A stretch of DNA of 64,000 nt from Pseudomonas ceruminis (GTDB taxonomy: Bacteria > Pseudomonadota > Gammaproteobacteria > Pseudomonadales > Pseudomonadaceae): NCBI RefSeq assembly GCF_021602025.1, contig NZ_BQHW01000001.1, positions 186,001-250,000 of the forward strand, written 5' to 3'. How positions within the stretch are numbered: the stretch's first letter is position 1; every line of letters starts with the position of its first letter. Shown here one piece after another: positions 33,412-58,614 of this stretch. Below the pieces are notes generated by a model. It did not search any database, was not told the DNA's origin, and saw only the letters and a program-made list of their open reading frames with translations. Position numbers and translations under genes: made by a program.

Positions 33412-36400
33412 ATGACCCGAAACACTACGCTGCGTATCGCCGAGAAGTTCATCGGGTTGCCGCTCGAACAACGTCGCCAGTTCCTCGCCAAGATGCGCCA
33501 GGACGGCAAGGATTTCGGCCTGCTGCCGATCCCGGTGAGCCGCCACGGCCTTGAGGCCATTCCACTGTCCTACGCCCAACAGCGCCTGCTATTCCTTTGG
33601 CAGCTTGACCCGCAGAGCGCCGCCTACAACATGGCTGCCGGTCTACGCCTGCGCGGTGACTTGGACGAAGGGCGTCTGCAGCGTGCCTTCGATGGGCTGG
33701 TCGAGCGCCACGAAGCGTTGCGCACCGTGTTTCAGGTCGATGGCGAACAGCCGTTGCAACGGGTGCTGCCGGCCGAACCTCTGGCCCTGAACCACGTCGA
33801 CCTGCGTGCCAGCGCCGAGCCCGAGGTCGAGCTGGCGCGCCAGGTGGAAGAGGAAGTGGGGCGCCCGTTCGACCTGCTGCAGGGTCCGCTGCTGCGCGCC
33901 AGCCTGTTCCGCCTTGGCCAGGATGAACGCGTGCTGGTGGTGTGCATGCACCACATCGTTTCCGATGGCTGGTCGATGGACGTGATGGTCCGCGAGTTCG
34001 TGCAGTGCTACCAAGCCGGCGCCCAGCACTTGCCGGCGCTGCCATTGCAGTACGCCGACTACGCCATCTGGCAGCGTCGCTGGCTGGAAGCCGGGGAGGG
34101 CGAGCGCCAATTGCAGCACTGGCGCGAGCAGTTGGGTGAGGAGCACACGCTGTTGGACGTGGCGGCCGACTTTCCGCGGCCACCGGTGCAGAGCCTGCAA
34201 GGCGAGACGCTCACGTTCGATTTTGGCGTGGCCCTCTCCCAGCGCCTGCGCGACACGGCGCGCGCCCAGGGCGTGACCTTGTTCATGCTGATGTTGGCGG
34301 GCTACGCGCTGTTTCTGTCGCGCCATTCTGGCCAACGCGACATCCGCATCGGCGTGCCCAACGCCAACCGTGGGCGCGAGGAGGTCGAGGGGCTGATCGG
34401 CTTCTTCGTCAACACTCAGGTGCTGCGCTGCAATATTGACGAGCGCCTGTCGTTGCGCGAACTGCTGGCTCAGGTGCGCGAGGCCACCTTCGCCGCTCAA
34501 GCCAACCAGGAGTTGCCTTTCGAACAACTGGTAGAAGTGCTCGCCCCTGAGCGCAGCCTGGGCCACAACCCGTTGTTCCAGGCCAAGTTCAATCAGAACG
34601 TCGGTGTGCAGAAGCAGACGGCGCTGCAACTGCCGGGCCTGGCGGTCAGCGAGTACTCATTGCGCAAGGAAGGCACCCACTTCGATCTGGCACTGGACAT
34701 CACCGACGATGGCAACGTGGTGCACGGTGAAATGACCTATGCCAGCGACCTGTACCGCCGGGCCACCATCGAAGGTTTCATGACCTCGCTACGCGCGCTG
34801 TTCGAGGCGTTGCTGGAGCGGCCAGACGTGCCGTTGCACGCGCTGGTCGATGCGCCTGCCCCGGTCGTCGCGCAGCGCCAAGTGCAACCGGCCCTGGTGT
34901 TGCAGCGCTGGGACGAGCAGGTACGCCGGCACCCCGAGGCCCTGGCTGCAGTGTACGCTGACAACCGCTTGAGCCATGCCGAACTGGATCGCCGCGCCAA
35001 CCGCCTGGCCCACCACTTGCGCGACCGTGGTGTGACTGCCGGCACGCCGGTGGCCGTGCTGATGGAGCGCTCGCTGGACTGGCTGGTCTGCCTGCTGGGT
35101 GTGCTCAAGGCTGGCGGTGTTTATATGCCGCTGGACATCAAGGCCCCGGTCGAGCGCCTGCAAGGCATGCTGCAGCGCAGCGCCGCTGCCGTGTTGCTGT
35201 GCGATGCCGGGGAAACGCGTCAGCAGGTACTGGCCGGCACAGGTTGCACGGTGCAACCGTACCTTCCAGAACAGTGGGCCTCGCGCCCGGTCGATACGCC
35301 GCAAGGTGCCGTCTTGCCCGACGCGCCGGCGTATGTCATCCACACCTCCGGCTCCACCGGGCAACCCAAAGGGGTCGTGGTCAGCCACGGCGCCCTGGCC
35401 AGCTATGTCGACGGCCTGTTGCAGCGGCTGGACCTGGCGGCGGATGCGAGCATGGCGCTGGTCTCCACCATTGCTGCCGACCTGGGCCACACCGTGTTGT
35501 TTGGCGCCCTGTGCTCCGGGCGTGCCTTGCACGTACTGCCTGAGGCGCTGGGTTTCGATCCCGACGCGTTCGCCGCTTACATGGCCGAACAGCGCATCGG
35601 CGTGCTGAAAATCGTCCCGAGCCACCTTAACGGCCTGCTGCAGGCGGCGAACGCCGCTGATGTGCTGCCCGCCCATGCCTTGATCGTCGGCGGCGAGGCC
35701 TGCTCCACCGCGCTGTACCAGAAAGTGCGTGAGCTCAAGCCGGGCTGTCGTTTCATCAACCATTACGGCCCGAGCGAAACCACCGTCGGCGTGCTCACCC
35801 ACGAGCTGCACGGCGAGCCGGGCCAAGGCATCCCGCTGGGCCAGGCGCTGCCGGGTGCCAGTGTGCGGGTGCTGGACGATGTGCTGAACCCCATCCCCGA
35901 GCGCGTCGCCGGCGAGCTGTACATCGGCGGCGCCAGCCTGGCGCAGGGCTATCTGGGCCAGGCTGCACTGACCGCAGAGCGCTTCGTGCCCGACCCCTTC
36001 GGTGAGCCTGGCGCCCGGCTGTACCGCAGTGGCGACCGCGTGCGCCGCGACAGCGAGGGGCTGTTGCACTTCCTGGGACGGGGCGACGATCAGGTCAAGA
36101 TCCGTGGCTACCGTGTCGAGCCAGGGGAGGTGGCCCGCGTGCTGCGCAGCCTGGCAGGCGTGCAGGACGCCGTGGTGCTGGCAGTGCCCCAGCGCGATGA
36201 CCCGGCGCCGTTGCAACTGGTGGGCTGGTGTGTGCCGGGCGATGCTGGGCTCAGCGCCCAAGCCCTGCGTGAGCAACTGCAAACACTGCTGCCGGACTAC
36301 CTGGTGCCGGCGCACCTGCTGCTGCTTGAGCGTCTGCCGCTGACTGCCAACGGCAAGCTGGACCGCCGCGCCTTGCCGTCGCCGCAGGTGCAGCTCAAGC

Positions 36401-39400
36401 GCCATGTGGCGGCGGGCACACCTGTGGAAGAACAACTGCTAGCCATCTGGCAAGCCGTGCTCAAACGCGATGACATCGGCGTTGAAGACAACTTCTTCGA
36501 GCTGGGCGGAGACTCCATCCTCAGCCTGCAGATCATCGCCCGGGCCAAACGCCAGGGCATCAAACTGAGCCCGCGTCAGTTGTTCGAGAAACAGACCATC
36601 GCCCAGCTGGCGCAGGTCGCCAAGATCGACACCGTCAAGGCCAAACCCCGCGTCGCGTCCCAGGTCAGCGGCGCGATGCCGCTGCTGCCCGTGCAACTGC
36701 GCTTCTTTGACATGGCCTTGGCGCAGCCTGGGCACTACAACCAGGCGGTGATGCTGCAACCACGCCAGGCACTGTCGGCCAGTGTCGTCGAACAGGCGCT
36801 GGGGCTGTTGCTCTCCCAGCATGACGCGCTGCGCCTGGCCTTCAACCAGCAGGACGGTCACTGGCACGCCGAGCACCGCGAGGGGGTGCCGAGCGGCCTG
36901 CTGTGGCACCGTCAGGCAGCGGATGCCGCGCAGGTGCAGGCGGTCGCTGATCAAGCACAGCGCAGCCTTGACCTGGCCCAGGGTCCCCTGCTGCGCGCAG
37001 TGTTGTTCGACCTCGCCGAAGGCGGGCAGCGCCTGTTGTTGGTGATCCACCACCTGGTGGTCGATGGGGTGTCCTGGCGCATACTGCTGGAAGACTTGGA
37101 GCAGGCGTGCGCCGCGCTGCAGGCAGGCCGGACGCCGGTGCTGGCGGAAAAAAGCACGGCGTTCAAGGCGTGGGCCGAGCGCCTGGTTGCCTGGGCCAGC
37201 GAGCCGGCGCGCGCTGGCGAACTGGCCTACTGGCAAGCGACACTCGGTGGGCATAAGGCTGACCTGCCAGGTGCTCGCAGCGATGCTGGGCTACAGGCCC
37301 GCCACGCGCGCACCGTGCACTGCCGGCTGGATGGCGAAACCACCCGCCGCCTGCTGCAGCAGGCGCCAGCCGCGTACCGCACCCAGGTCAACGACCTGCT
37401 GCTCACTGCCCTGGCGCGAGTGCTGTGCCGCTGGACTGGGCAGCGCAGCGCGCTGGTGCAGCTTGAAGGCCATGGCCGCGAAGACCTGTTCGACGGTGTG
37501 GACCTGAGCCGCACCCTGGGCTGGTTTACCACCCTGTTCCCGGTGGCGCTGACGCCGGCCGATGACCCGGCGGGCTCGATCAAGGCGGTCAAGGAACAAC
37601 TGCGCGGCGTACCCGAGCGGGGTATTGGCCATGGCGTGCTGCGTTACCTGGGCAATACCGAACAACGTGCTGCCTTGCAAGCGTTGCCTCAGGCACGGGT
37701 AACCTTCAACTACCTCGGCCAGTTCGACCAGGGTTTTGCGGACGATCGCCTGTTCGCGCCGGCCAGTGAAAGCGTGGGCGCTACCCAGTGCGACGATGCA
37801 CCGCTGGGCAATTGGTTGAGCGTCAACGGCCAGGTACTGGGTGGCGAGCTGGAGTTGGGCTGGACCTTCAGCCAGGAAATGTTCGATGAGCCGGCCATCG
37901 CCGCCCTGGCTGCGGACTACGCGCAGGAACTGGCTGCGCTGGTCGAGCACTGTCTCGACAGCCAGGCAGGCGGTGCGACCCCCGCTGACTTCCCGCTGGC
38001 CGGCCTGACCCAGGCGCAGCTCGACGCGTTGCCCCTGGACCTGCGTGAGGTTGAGGATATCTACCCGCTGTCGCCCATGCAGGAAGGGCTGCTGATGCAC
38101 ACCCTGCTGGAGCCGGGCTCGGGTATCTACATGATGCAGTACTGCTACAGCGTCGAAAGCGAGATCGACCCTGCACGCTTCGCCCAAGCCTGGCAAGGGG
38201 TCGCTCAGCGTCACGATGCGTTGCGCACCACCTTCTCCTGGACTGTCGGTGAGCGCCTGCTGCAGATCGTGCGCCACACCGCGCAGCCTGACGTGCAACT
38301 GCACGACTGGCGTGATGTGCCAACCCGCGAGCACGAGGGCAAGTTGCGTGACATGCTGGCCGAAGAGCGGCGCCAGGGCTTTGACCTGCAAGGGGCGGTG
38401 CCCATGCGCCTGCGCCTGATCCAGCTGGGCGATCGGCGCTTCGGGTTCGTCCTGAGCAACCACCATATTCTGATCGACGCCTGGTGCCGTTCATTGCTGG
38501 TGGACGAATTCTTCGAGCTCTACGCCGCCCTGGGCGAGCAGCGCCAGGCCCGCTTGGCACCGGCTTCGCGCTATGCCGATTTCATCAGTTGGCTGAACCG
38601 CCAGGACCTGCCGGTTTCCCAACGGTTGTGGCGCGAGCAACTGGCCGGCTTCGAGCAGCCCACCGGGCTGCCGTTCGACCGACAGCCGGTGAAGGACGCC
38701 GGGCACTCGTCGATCGGTGACCTGCATACCCGCCTTGACCGGCAGCAGGGCCGTCACCTGCGGGAGCTGGCCCAGCGTCACCAGTTGACCGTCAACACCT
38801 TCGTCCAGGCCGCCTGGGCGCTGGTGCTGCACCGCTACAGCGGTGCACGTGACGTGGTCTATGGGGTGACAGTGGCGGGGCGGCCGGTGGACATGCCGGA
38901 CATGCAGCGCACCGTAGGCCTGTTCATCAACAGCATTGCGCTGCGTGTCCGCCTGCCAGGCATTGACAGCGACACAACGGTACGCAGCTGGCTGCAAGCG
39001 CTGTTCGCGCTCAACCTGCGCCTGCGCGAGCACGAGCACCTGCCCTTGGTGGAGATTCAGGCCTGCAGCGAAATCGGCAAAGGCCAGTCGCTGTTCGACA
39101 GCCTCTTCGTGTTCGAGAACGCGCCGATCGAGGACGGTGTGATGAACCAGGTGCAAAACCTGAACATCAGTTCCGACTCTGGGCGCACCCACACCAACTA
39201 CCCGATGACCGTGGTCATCTACCCGGGTGATGAGCTGGGCCTGCACCTGTCGTACGATCGGCGCTGGTTCGACGAAGCCACCGTGAGTCAGCTGCTGGCC
39301 GACTTCAAGCGCCTGCTGCTGGCGCTGGGGTCGCAATTCGAAGCCCGTTTCGATGCCTTGCCGCTGCTGGGCACGCCAGAGCGCGAACACCTGCTCGAGG

Positions 39401-41302
39401 CTTGCAACCGCTCGCAACGCAGCTACCCGCTGCACGATGGCTACCCACGCCTGTTCGAAGCCCAGGCGGCGCAGCATCCTCAGCGTATCGCCGCCAGTTG
39501 CCAGGGGCAGCATTGGTCCTATCAGCAACTCGACTCGCTGGGTAACGGCATGGCCAACGCGCTGCTGGCGGCGGGCGTGCAGCCCGACCAGTGCGTGGCC
39601 CTGCTCGCCGAGCGGAGCTTGCCGCTGCTGGGCATGATCCTGGGTACCCTCAAGGCGGGCGCCGGCTATTTGCCGCTGGATCCGCACCTGCCGGCCCAGC
39701 GGCTGCGTCACATCCTTACCCTCAGCCGGGCACCGGTGCTGGTTTGCAGCGAGGCGTGCCTGCCGGCGTTGACGCCGCTGCTGGCTGAGGTGGACGAGGC
39801 GGCGCGCCCGCGCCTGCTGGTGTGGGAGCACCTGCAACAGGGCCACGCCGTTGTCGCGCCGTGCCTGCCAATCGGCCCGCACCACCTGGCCTATGTGATC
39901 TACACCTCCGGCTCAACCGGTGCGCCCAAAGGGGTGATGGTGGAGCAGGCGGGCATGCTCAACAACCAACTGAGCAAATTGCCCTACCTGGCGTTGGGCA
40001 TGGACGACGTGATTGCCCAGACCGCCTCCCAGAGCTTCGATATCTCCGTGTGGCAATTCCTCACTGCCGGCTTGTGTGGCGCGCGGGTGGAGATCGTCCC
40101 GGACCTCATTGCCCATGACCCCGAGGCATTGTTGCGGCACGTCAATTCAGCGGGGATCACGGTGCTGGAGAGCGTGCCTTCGCTGATTCAGGGCATGCTC
40201 GATGCCGAGCTGATCGCCCTGCCGGGCCTGCGCTGGATGCTGACCACCGGTGAGGCGATGCCGCCCGAGTTGGCGCGGCGCTGGCTGCAGCGTTACCCGC
40301 AGATTCCCTTGATCAACGCCTATGGGCCGGCCGAGTGCTCCGACGATGTGTCACTGACCCGCGTCGGCGAGGCGGACACTGGCAACACGTACCTGCCGAT
40401 CGGCTTGCCTACCGACAATAACCAGCTGCATGTGCTGGACGGCCAGCTGGACCTGGTCTGCACACGGGCGGTGGGTGAGCTGTGCATCAGCGGCACCGGC
40501 GTCGGCCGGGGCTACGTCGGCGATCCGGTGCGCACCGCGTTGAGCTTTGTCCCCGACCCCTACGCCCGCGTGCCAGGCCAGCGTCTGTACCGCTCCGGCG
40601 ACTTGGTGCGGCGGCGCCTGGATGGGGTGCTGGAGTACGTCGGCCGCGCCGACCACCAGGTGAAGATCCGCGGATTCCGCATTGAGCTGGGTGAGATCGA
40701 GGCGCGCATCCGCGAACAGGAAGGGGTTCGCGATATCGCCGTGCTTGCCCAGGACCTGGCCGTTGGCCGCCACCTGGTGGCCTACCTGGTCGCCGACGCT
40801 GCATCGTGGGGCCTACGGGGCGACAGCGAGGACGACCAGCGCACCCTGCGTGAAGCGCTCAAGGCCGCGCTGCGCCGGCAGTTGCCGGACTACATGGTGC
40901 CACTGCACTGGGTGCTGCTGCCGAGCATGCCGCTCAACGCCAACGGCAAGCTCGACCGCAAAGCCTTGGCCCAACTCGACACCCGCCAGTTGCTGGCGGA
41001 CTACGAGGCGCCCCGCAGCGAACTGGAGCAACAGCTGGCCGCCATTTGGGGTGAGCTGCTGCAGGTCGAGCGCGTCGGGCTGAAAGACAATTTCTTCGAG
41101 TTGGGCGGCCATTCGCTGCTGCTGGTGCGGGTGATCTCGCGCCTGAAAAACGAACTGGGCATCGAATTGCCAATGCAGGACTTCTACACGGCCACCTCTA
41201 TCGAGGAGCTGGCAGCGTTGATCGACAAACATGGGGAGCAGGGCGGGATGGAAGACGATTTCGATGCAATTTTCGCGGCGCTGGATGAACTGGAGGCCAG
41301 CA

Positions 41303-41310
<8 letters not shown>
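33412..41310 (+). CDS. Pyoverdine NRPS 2, two modules, predicted D-Asp (hydroxylated) and Dab
   Basis: The 2632-residue synthetase reads C-A-T-E-C-A-T. The first C has HHIVSDG at 180. The first A (P-loop at 641) has pocket DLTKIGHVGK, the canonical Asp code, and its carrier serine is S1035. The epimerization domain (about 1060-1500) has [10 protein letters not shown] at 1213, then EGHGRE and NYLGQFD. The second C starts near 1550 ([12 protein letters not shown]) with HHILIDA at 1684, where Ala replaces the usual Gly. The second A (P-loop at 2161) has pocket DIWELTADDK, recalled as the 2,4-diaminobutyrate code, and its carrier serine is S2568. The Asp is the likely substrate of the SyrP-like hydroxylase. 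Its end overlaps the next NRPS gene by eight bases. Confidence 0.95.
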
Positions 41311-54928
<13,618 letters not shown>

Positions 54929-54947
54929 ACCCTTCCGTCATGCAATC

Positions 54948-54973
54948 GGGGGAGGCCGCTGCGGGCCTCCCCC
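54948..54973 (+). terminator. Hairpin between NRPS 3 and the hydrolase gene
   Basis: GGGGGAGGCC and GGCCTCCCCC pair over ten bases around a six-base loop. The stem ends 14 bases before the hydrolase ATG and next to its ribosome binding site. It lacks a T-run and may reduce rather than stop expression of the hydrolase. Confidence 0.5.
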
Positions 54974-54987
54974 CTCCGAGGAACACC

Positions 54988-55953
54988 ATGCTGCATCCTG
55001 AACTAGAAGCTTTTCTCGACCTTGCCCAAGCCAATGCCGGCAACGAGCCGTTGCACCGCATGAGCCCTGAACAGGCCCGCAAGGTCTTCGAGCAGTCCAC
55101 CGAACAGTTGCGTTGGCCGGTGCCGCCGGGGGTGAGCGTTGAAGCCCTGCAGGCCCCGGCCAGGGACGGCTGGACCCTACCGCTGCGCTTGTACCGCCCG
55201 GCACAGGTGGCGGGTACGCTGCCGGTGCTGGTGTATTTCCACGGCGGGGGTTTTGTGGTTGGCAGCCTCGACAGCCATGACGGTGTGTGCCGCGAACTGA
55301 GTGCGCGTGCAGGTTGCGCGGTGCTTGCGGTGGGCTACCGACTGGCGCCGGAGCACCGTTTCCCGGTGGCGCTGGAAGATGGCCAGGATTGCCTGGCCTG
55401 GCTGGCCGAGCAAGGTCAGCGCCTGGCCCTGGACCTTGACCGGGTGGCCTTGGGAGGCGACAGCGCGGGTGCGACCCTGGCCACGGTGCTGGCCATCGAG
55501 GCAGCCAGGCTTGGGGAGCGTGCCGTGTTGACGCCGCGTGCCCAACTGCTCTGCTACCCGGTCACGGATGCGAGCCGCCAGCGTGTATCGCGCACCCTGT
55601 TCGGTGAAGGCTACCTGCTGGAAAACGAGACCCTGGAGTGGTTCTACGGGCATTACGCCCGCACCCCACAGGACCGCCAGGACTGGCGCTTCTCGCCATT
55701 GCTGGCCGATGACCTGAGCGGCGTGGCGCCGGCGATCGTTGCCCTGGCCGGGCTCGATCCGCTGTTGGATGAAGGGCTGGCCTATGCCGAGCGCTTGCGT
55801 GCGGCCGGCGTCGAGGTCCAGTTGCTGGAGTTGCCGGGGTTGACCCATGACCTGTTGCGCATGGCGGCTGTCGTGCCAGACGTGCTGCACGTGCACGAGC
55901 GTTTGTGCCAGGCGTTGGCCCGGCTGCTGGCGGCTGACCGAGCCGTTGCATGA
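54988..55953 (+). CDS. Alpha/beta hydrolase, hormone-sensitive lipase type
   Basis: A 321-residue esterase-like protein. It shows the oxyanion motif VYFHGGGFVVG near residue 83, the nucleophile elbow GGDSAGATLA with the catalytic Ser near 154, the Asp in ALAGLDPLLDEG near 254, and the His in GLTHDLLRM near 286. No signal peptide is visible, so it is cytoplasmic. The ATG at 54988 follows CCGAGGAACACC. It sits directly behind an NRPS that lacks a thioesterase, so a role in release, cyclisation or proofreading of the pyoverdine peptide is an attractive inference. However, its family (HGGG, GDSAG) is not that of classical type II thioesterases, and a general esterase remains possible. Confidence 0.9.
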   Translation: MLHPELEAFLDLAQANAGNEPLHRMSPEQARKVFEQSTEQLRWPVPPGVSVEALQAPARDGWTLPLRLYRPAQVAGTLPVLVYFHGGGFVVGSLDSHDGVCRELSARAGCAVLAVGYRLAPEHRFPVALEDGQDCLAWLAEQGQRLALDLDRVALGGDSAGATLATVLAIEAARLGERAVLTPRAQLLCYPVTDASRQRVSRTLFGEGYLLENETLEWFYGHYARTPQDRQDWRFSPLLADDLSGVAPAIVALAGLDPLLDEGLAYAERLRAAGVEVQLLELPGLTHDLLRMAAVVPDVLHVHERLCQALARLLAADRAVA

Positions 55954-55969
55954 AGTACGCGTGAACAGT

Positions 55970-55995
55970 AAAGGGGCCGCTATGCGGCCCCTTTT
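55970..55995. terminator. Bidirectional terminator hydrolase/fpvA
   Basis: AAAGGGGCCGC-tat-GCGGCCCCTTT has a perfect 11-pair stem with A and T flanks. It lies 17 bases after the hydrolase and 32 bases from the fpvA stop, and serves both convergent units. Confidence 0.88.
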
Positions 55996-56026
55996 GATTG
56001 ATGCGAACACGCGCCCGGACGCGACG

Positions 56027-58531
56027 TCAGAACGTCCCTTTCAGTGTCACCATGAAGTTGCGTGGCTCACCGTAGAAGTTGCCCCACGAAACAGCCCCCA
56101 CGCTCTGGTAGTACTTCTTGTCGAGCAGGTTGTTGCCGTTGAGCGCAACGGTCCAGTTGTCGTCGATACGGTAGCCGATGCGGCCACTCCAGATGGCATA
56201 ACCCGACTGGACCGATTTCACCGCAGGCGCCACGTTCGCATCGCGGAAGGAAACGTCGCTCTGCGCCGTTACGCCGGCACCCACGCTCCAGCGATCGAGG
56301 TCGCCGGCCAGCTGGTAGTCAGCCCAGGCGCGCAACAGATGGCGCGGGAAGTAGCTGACCGAGAAGGCGGGCTCCTGTGGGTTGTCGTTGGTGCTGTCCA
56401 GGTATTTGGTCTGGGTGTAGGTATAGCCTGCCAGCACTTGCAGCCGGTCGATGACCTCGCCGCTGATTTCTGCCTCGAAGCCCTGTGCCCTGACCTTGCC
56501 GACATCGCTGTAGCAGAAGCCATCCGACGAGCCTGGGCAGGAGCTGTCGTAGTTGGCTTCGGCCCTGTGTTCCTCGATGGTGCGGAACAGGTTGAAGGCG
56601 GTGTTGACGCGGCCGTCCATCAGCTCACCCTTGATACCCAACTCGTAACTGGCGCCGGTCTTGGGTTGCAGCGGGCTGCCGGACTCATCGGTATAGGTGC
56701 TCTGAGGCTGGAAGATACTGGCGTAGCTGGTGTAGACGGACCAGTTGTCGTTCAAGTCATAGATGAGCGCTGCGAAGGGGGTGACTTCGCCATTTTCCTG
56801 GCTCTTGTCGTGCTGCCAGTAGTCCCACGACTGGGTGTAGGAATCGCGGCTGTTGCGGTACCAGCTGACACGCGAGCCCAGGACGAAGGTCAACGGCTCG
56901 GCAAGCTTCAGCCGCAGCGTGGCATAGGTGCCGTACTGCTTGGTGTCCGTTTCGGTGGGAACCGAGCCGCCCCGGTAAGAGTTGGGTGGGTAGAACCGAT
57001 CGCTTGGTTCGGGGATGTGCGGGTTGGGGTTGAACGGGTCCTGGGAGGTGCCGAGCAAATCGGTCATGTTGATCAGGGCCCAGTGGTCGCGGGTCTTGGC
57101 CCGGCTGGCGTTGGCCCCGACGATCAGCTCGTGCTGCAGGCCGAACGCATCGAATTTGCCATCCACGTAGGCATCGAAGCCGTAGTCGGTCTGGTCGTAG
57201 TCGAACAGCCCGGAGTACACCGAGGAGGGCGCTGTGCTTGCACCGTGGGGTACGCCGTCCGGTGTTTCCGACAGGGCATATTTGATGTCCTGGTCGTTAT
57301 GGGTCCAGACACCGGCGAACTTCAAGGCCCAGTTGTCGTTGAACTGGTGGGTCAGGTCGGCGAACACGGTGGTGCGCTCGCTGTCCCAGGTGTTCCAGGA
57401 TGCACCCAGGCAGGTCGAACGGCTGAGTTTCAGGTCCTTGCCATCGCTGTAACGCGGCAGGCCGTGCCAGCAGGGCCTGGCATCGAGCCGCTCGTAGGCG
57501 ACGCCCACCCCCACGGTGGTGTCGGGGGTCACGTCGTAGTCCAGGGCGCCGTAGAGGATCTGGTCGTTGCGTTTGCCCAGGTCGTAGAAATACTGGCGAT
57601 CCTGCAGCGCCACCACCGCCCGGCCACGCAGGGTGCCTGACTCGTTGAGCGGGCCGCCGGTGTCGACCTGGCCGCGGTAGTTGTCCCAGGAGCCTGCTGA
57701 GAGGCTCAGGCTGGTGGTGGGTTTGCTCTGCCCGCGTTTACGGACGAAGTTGACTCCACCCGCGGAGCTGCCCGAGCCTTTCATCATCCCGGCGGCGCCC
57801 TTGAGCACCTCCACCCGGTCGTAGTAGGCCATGTCGCCAGAGAAGCTGTTGGCTTGGACATACTCACCGCCCACATCCAGCGGCACGCCGTCGTACTGGT
57901 ACTGCCCCTGCATCATGAAGCCGCGGGAGTAGAAGTACTTGCCGCCCATGGGTGACTCGTACACCGCGATGCCAGGGGTTTTTTCCATGGCCTGGTCGAT
58001 GGTGTTGATGTTCTGGTCATCCATGAACTTGCGCGTCAGCACGGTGACGGCCTGGGGTGTTTCGCGCAGGGTGTGCGTGCCCTTGCCGATCGTGACCGCC
58101 CGGCCAGCATAGGACTCGGTGCCTTCGCTGGTCGCATCCAGGCGGTTGGCATTGATTTTCAGCGGCCCCAGTTCCATCGCCGACGAGTTGCTGGCCCCGT
58201 TGAGAATCACGGTGTGGCCGTCGAGCTGGTAGGTCAGGCCGCTGCCGCGCAGCAGCAAGCGCAGGGCCTGTTCTGGCTCCATGTTGCCCTTGATCGCCGG
58301 GACGGGGGTGTCGCGCAGGTTTTCCGGGCTGTACAGCAACTGCAGGTCGGCCTGCTTGGCCAGGGTGTTGAGCGCCCCCACCAGCCCTTGGGACGGAATA
58401 TCCAGCGCCACCGGCTCGGCCTGGGCGTTCATGGAAGCTGCCAGGGCGCACGCAAGCAGCGAAGGAGCAAGCAAAGCCTGTGATGTTCTGCGAACCGCCC
58501 GGGCCAGCGGTGAAAGCGTATTAGTGGTCAT
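56027..58531 (-). CDS. fpvA: TonB-dependent ferripyoverdine receptor with signalling domain
   Basis: The 834-residue outer membrane receptor imports ferripyoverdine and signals iron-siderophore binding. It has a signal peptide (about 1-38), a periplasmic secretin/TonB N-terminal signalling domain (about 40-115, ALDIPSQGLVGALNTLAKQAD...GSGLTYQLDGHTVIL), a plug domain (about 145-260, with RETPQAVTVLTRKFMDDQNI and VLKGAAGMMKGSGSSAGGVNFVRK), and a beta barrel ending in the aromatic FMVTLKGTF. The ATG at 58531 is preferred over an in-frame TTG four codons upstream. The signalling domain should contact an anti-sigma factor (FpvR-type), which is not encoded here. It is divergent from nothing and follows pvdE on the same strand after 83 bases. 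Confidence 0.96.
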   Translation of the reverse strand: MTTNTLSPLARAVRRTSQALLAPSLLACALAASMNAQAEPVALDIPSQGLVGALNTLAKQADLQLLYSPENLRDTPVPAIKGNMEPEQALRLLLRGSGLTYQLDGHTVILNGASNSSAMELGPLKINANRLDATSEGTESYAGRAVTIGKGTHTLRETPQAVTVLTRKFMDDQNINTIDQAMEKTPGIAVYESPMGGKYFYSRGFMMQGQYQYDGVPLDVGGEYVQANSFSGDMAYYDRVEVLKGAAGMMKGSGSSAGGVNFVRKRGQSKPTTSLSLSAGSWDNYRGQVDTGGPLNESGTLRGRAVVALQDRQYFYDLGKRNDQILYGALDYDVTPDTTVGVGVAYERLDARPCWHGLPRYSDGKDLKLSRSTCLGASWNTWDSERTTVFADLTHQFNDNWALKFAGVWTHNDQDIKYALSETPDGVPHGASTAPSSVYSGLFDYDQTDYGFDAYVDGKFDAFGLQHELIVGANASRAKTRDHWALINMTDLLGTSQDPFNPNPHIPEPSDRFYPPNSYRGGSVPTETDTKQYGTYATLRLKLAEPLTFVLGSRVSWYRNSRDSYTQSWDYWQHDKSQENGEVTPFAALIYDLNDNWSVYTSYASIFQPQSTYTDESGSPLQPKTGASYELGIKGELMDGRVNTAFNLFRTIEEHRAEANYDSSCPGSSDGFCYSDVGKVRAQGFEAEISGEVIDRLQVLAGYTYTQTKYLDSTNDNPQEPAFSVSYFPRHLLRAWADYQLAGDLDRWSVGAGVTAQSDVSFRDANVAPAVKSVQSGYAIWSGRIGYRIDDNWTVALNGNNLLDKKYYQSVGAVSWGNFYGEPRNFMVTLKGTF

Positions 58532-58556
58532 GCGGATACTCAATGTTGGCAGAATT

Positions 58557-58580
58557 ACTTATGAGTTTTATTTGCATTTA
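58557..58580 (-). promoter_or_regulatory. Imperfect iron-starvation box upstream of fpvA
   Basis: On the minus strand TAAAT, 16 bases, then AGT instead of CGT, 26 bases before the fpvA start. It may be a PvdS or FpvI-type promoter with one mismatch; the A/T-rich context could also hold a Fur site. Tentative. Confidence 0.35.
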
Positions 58581-58614
58581 TGTGACGTATAGCTCACCCA
58601 GAACCGGAAAAAAA

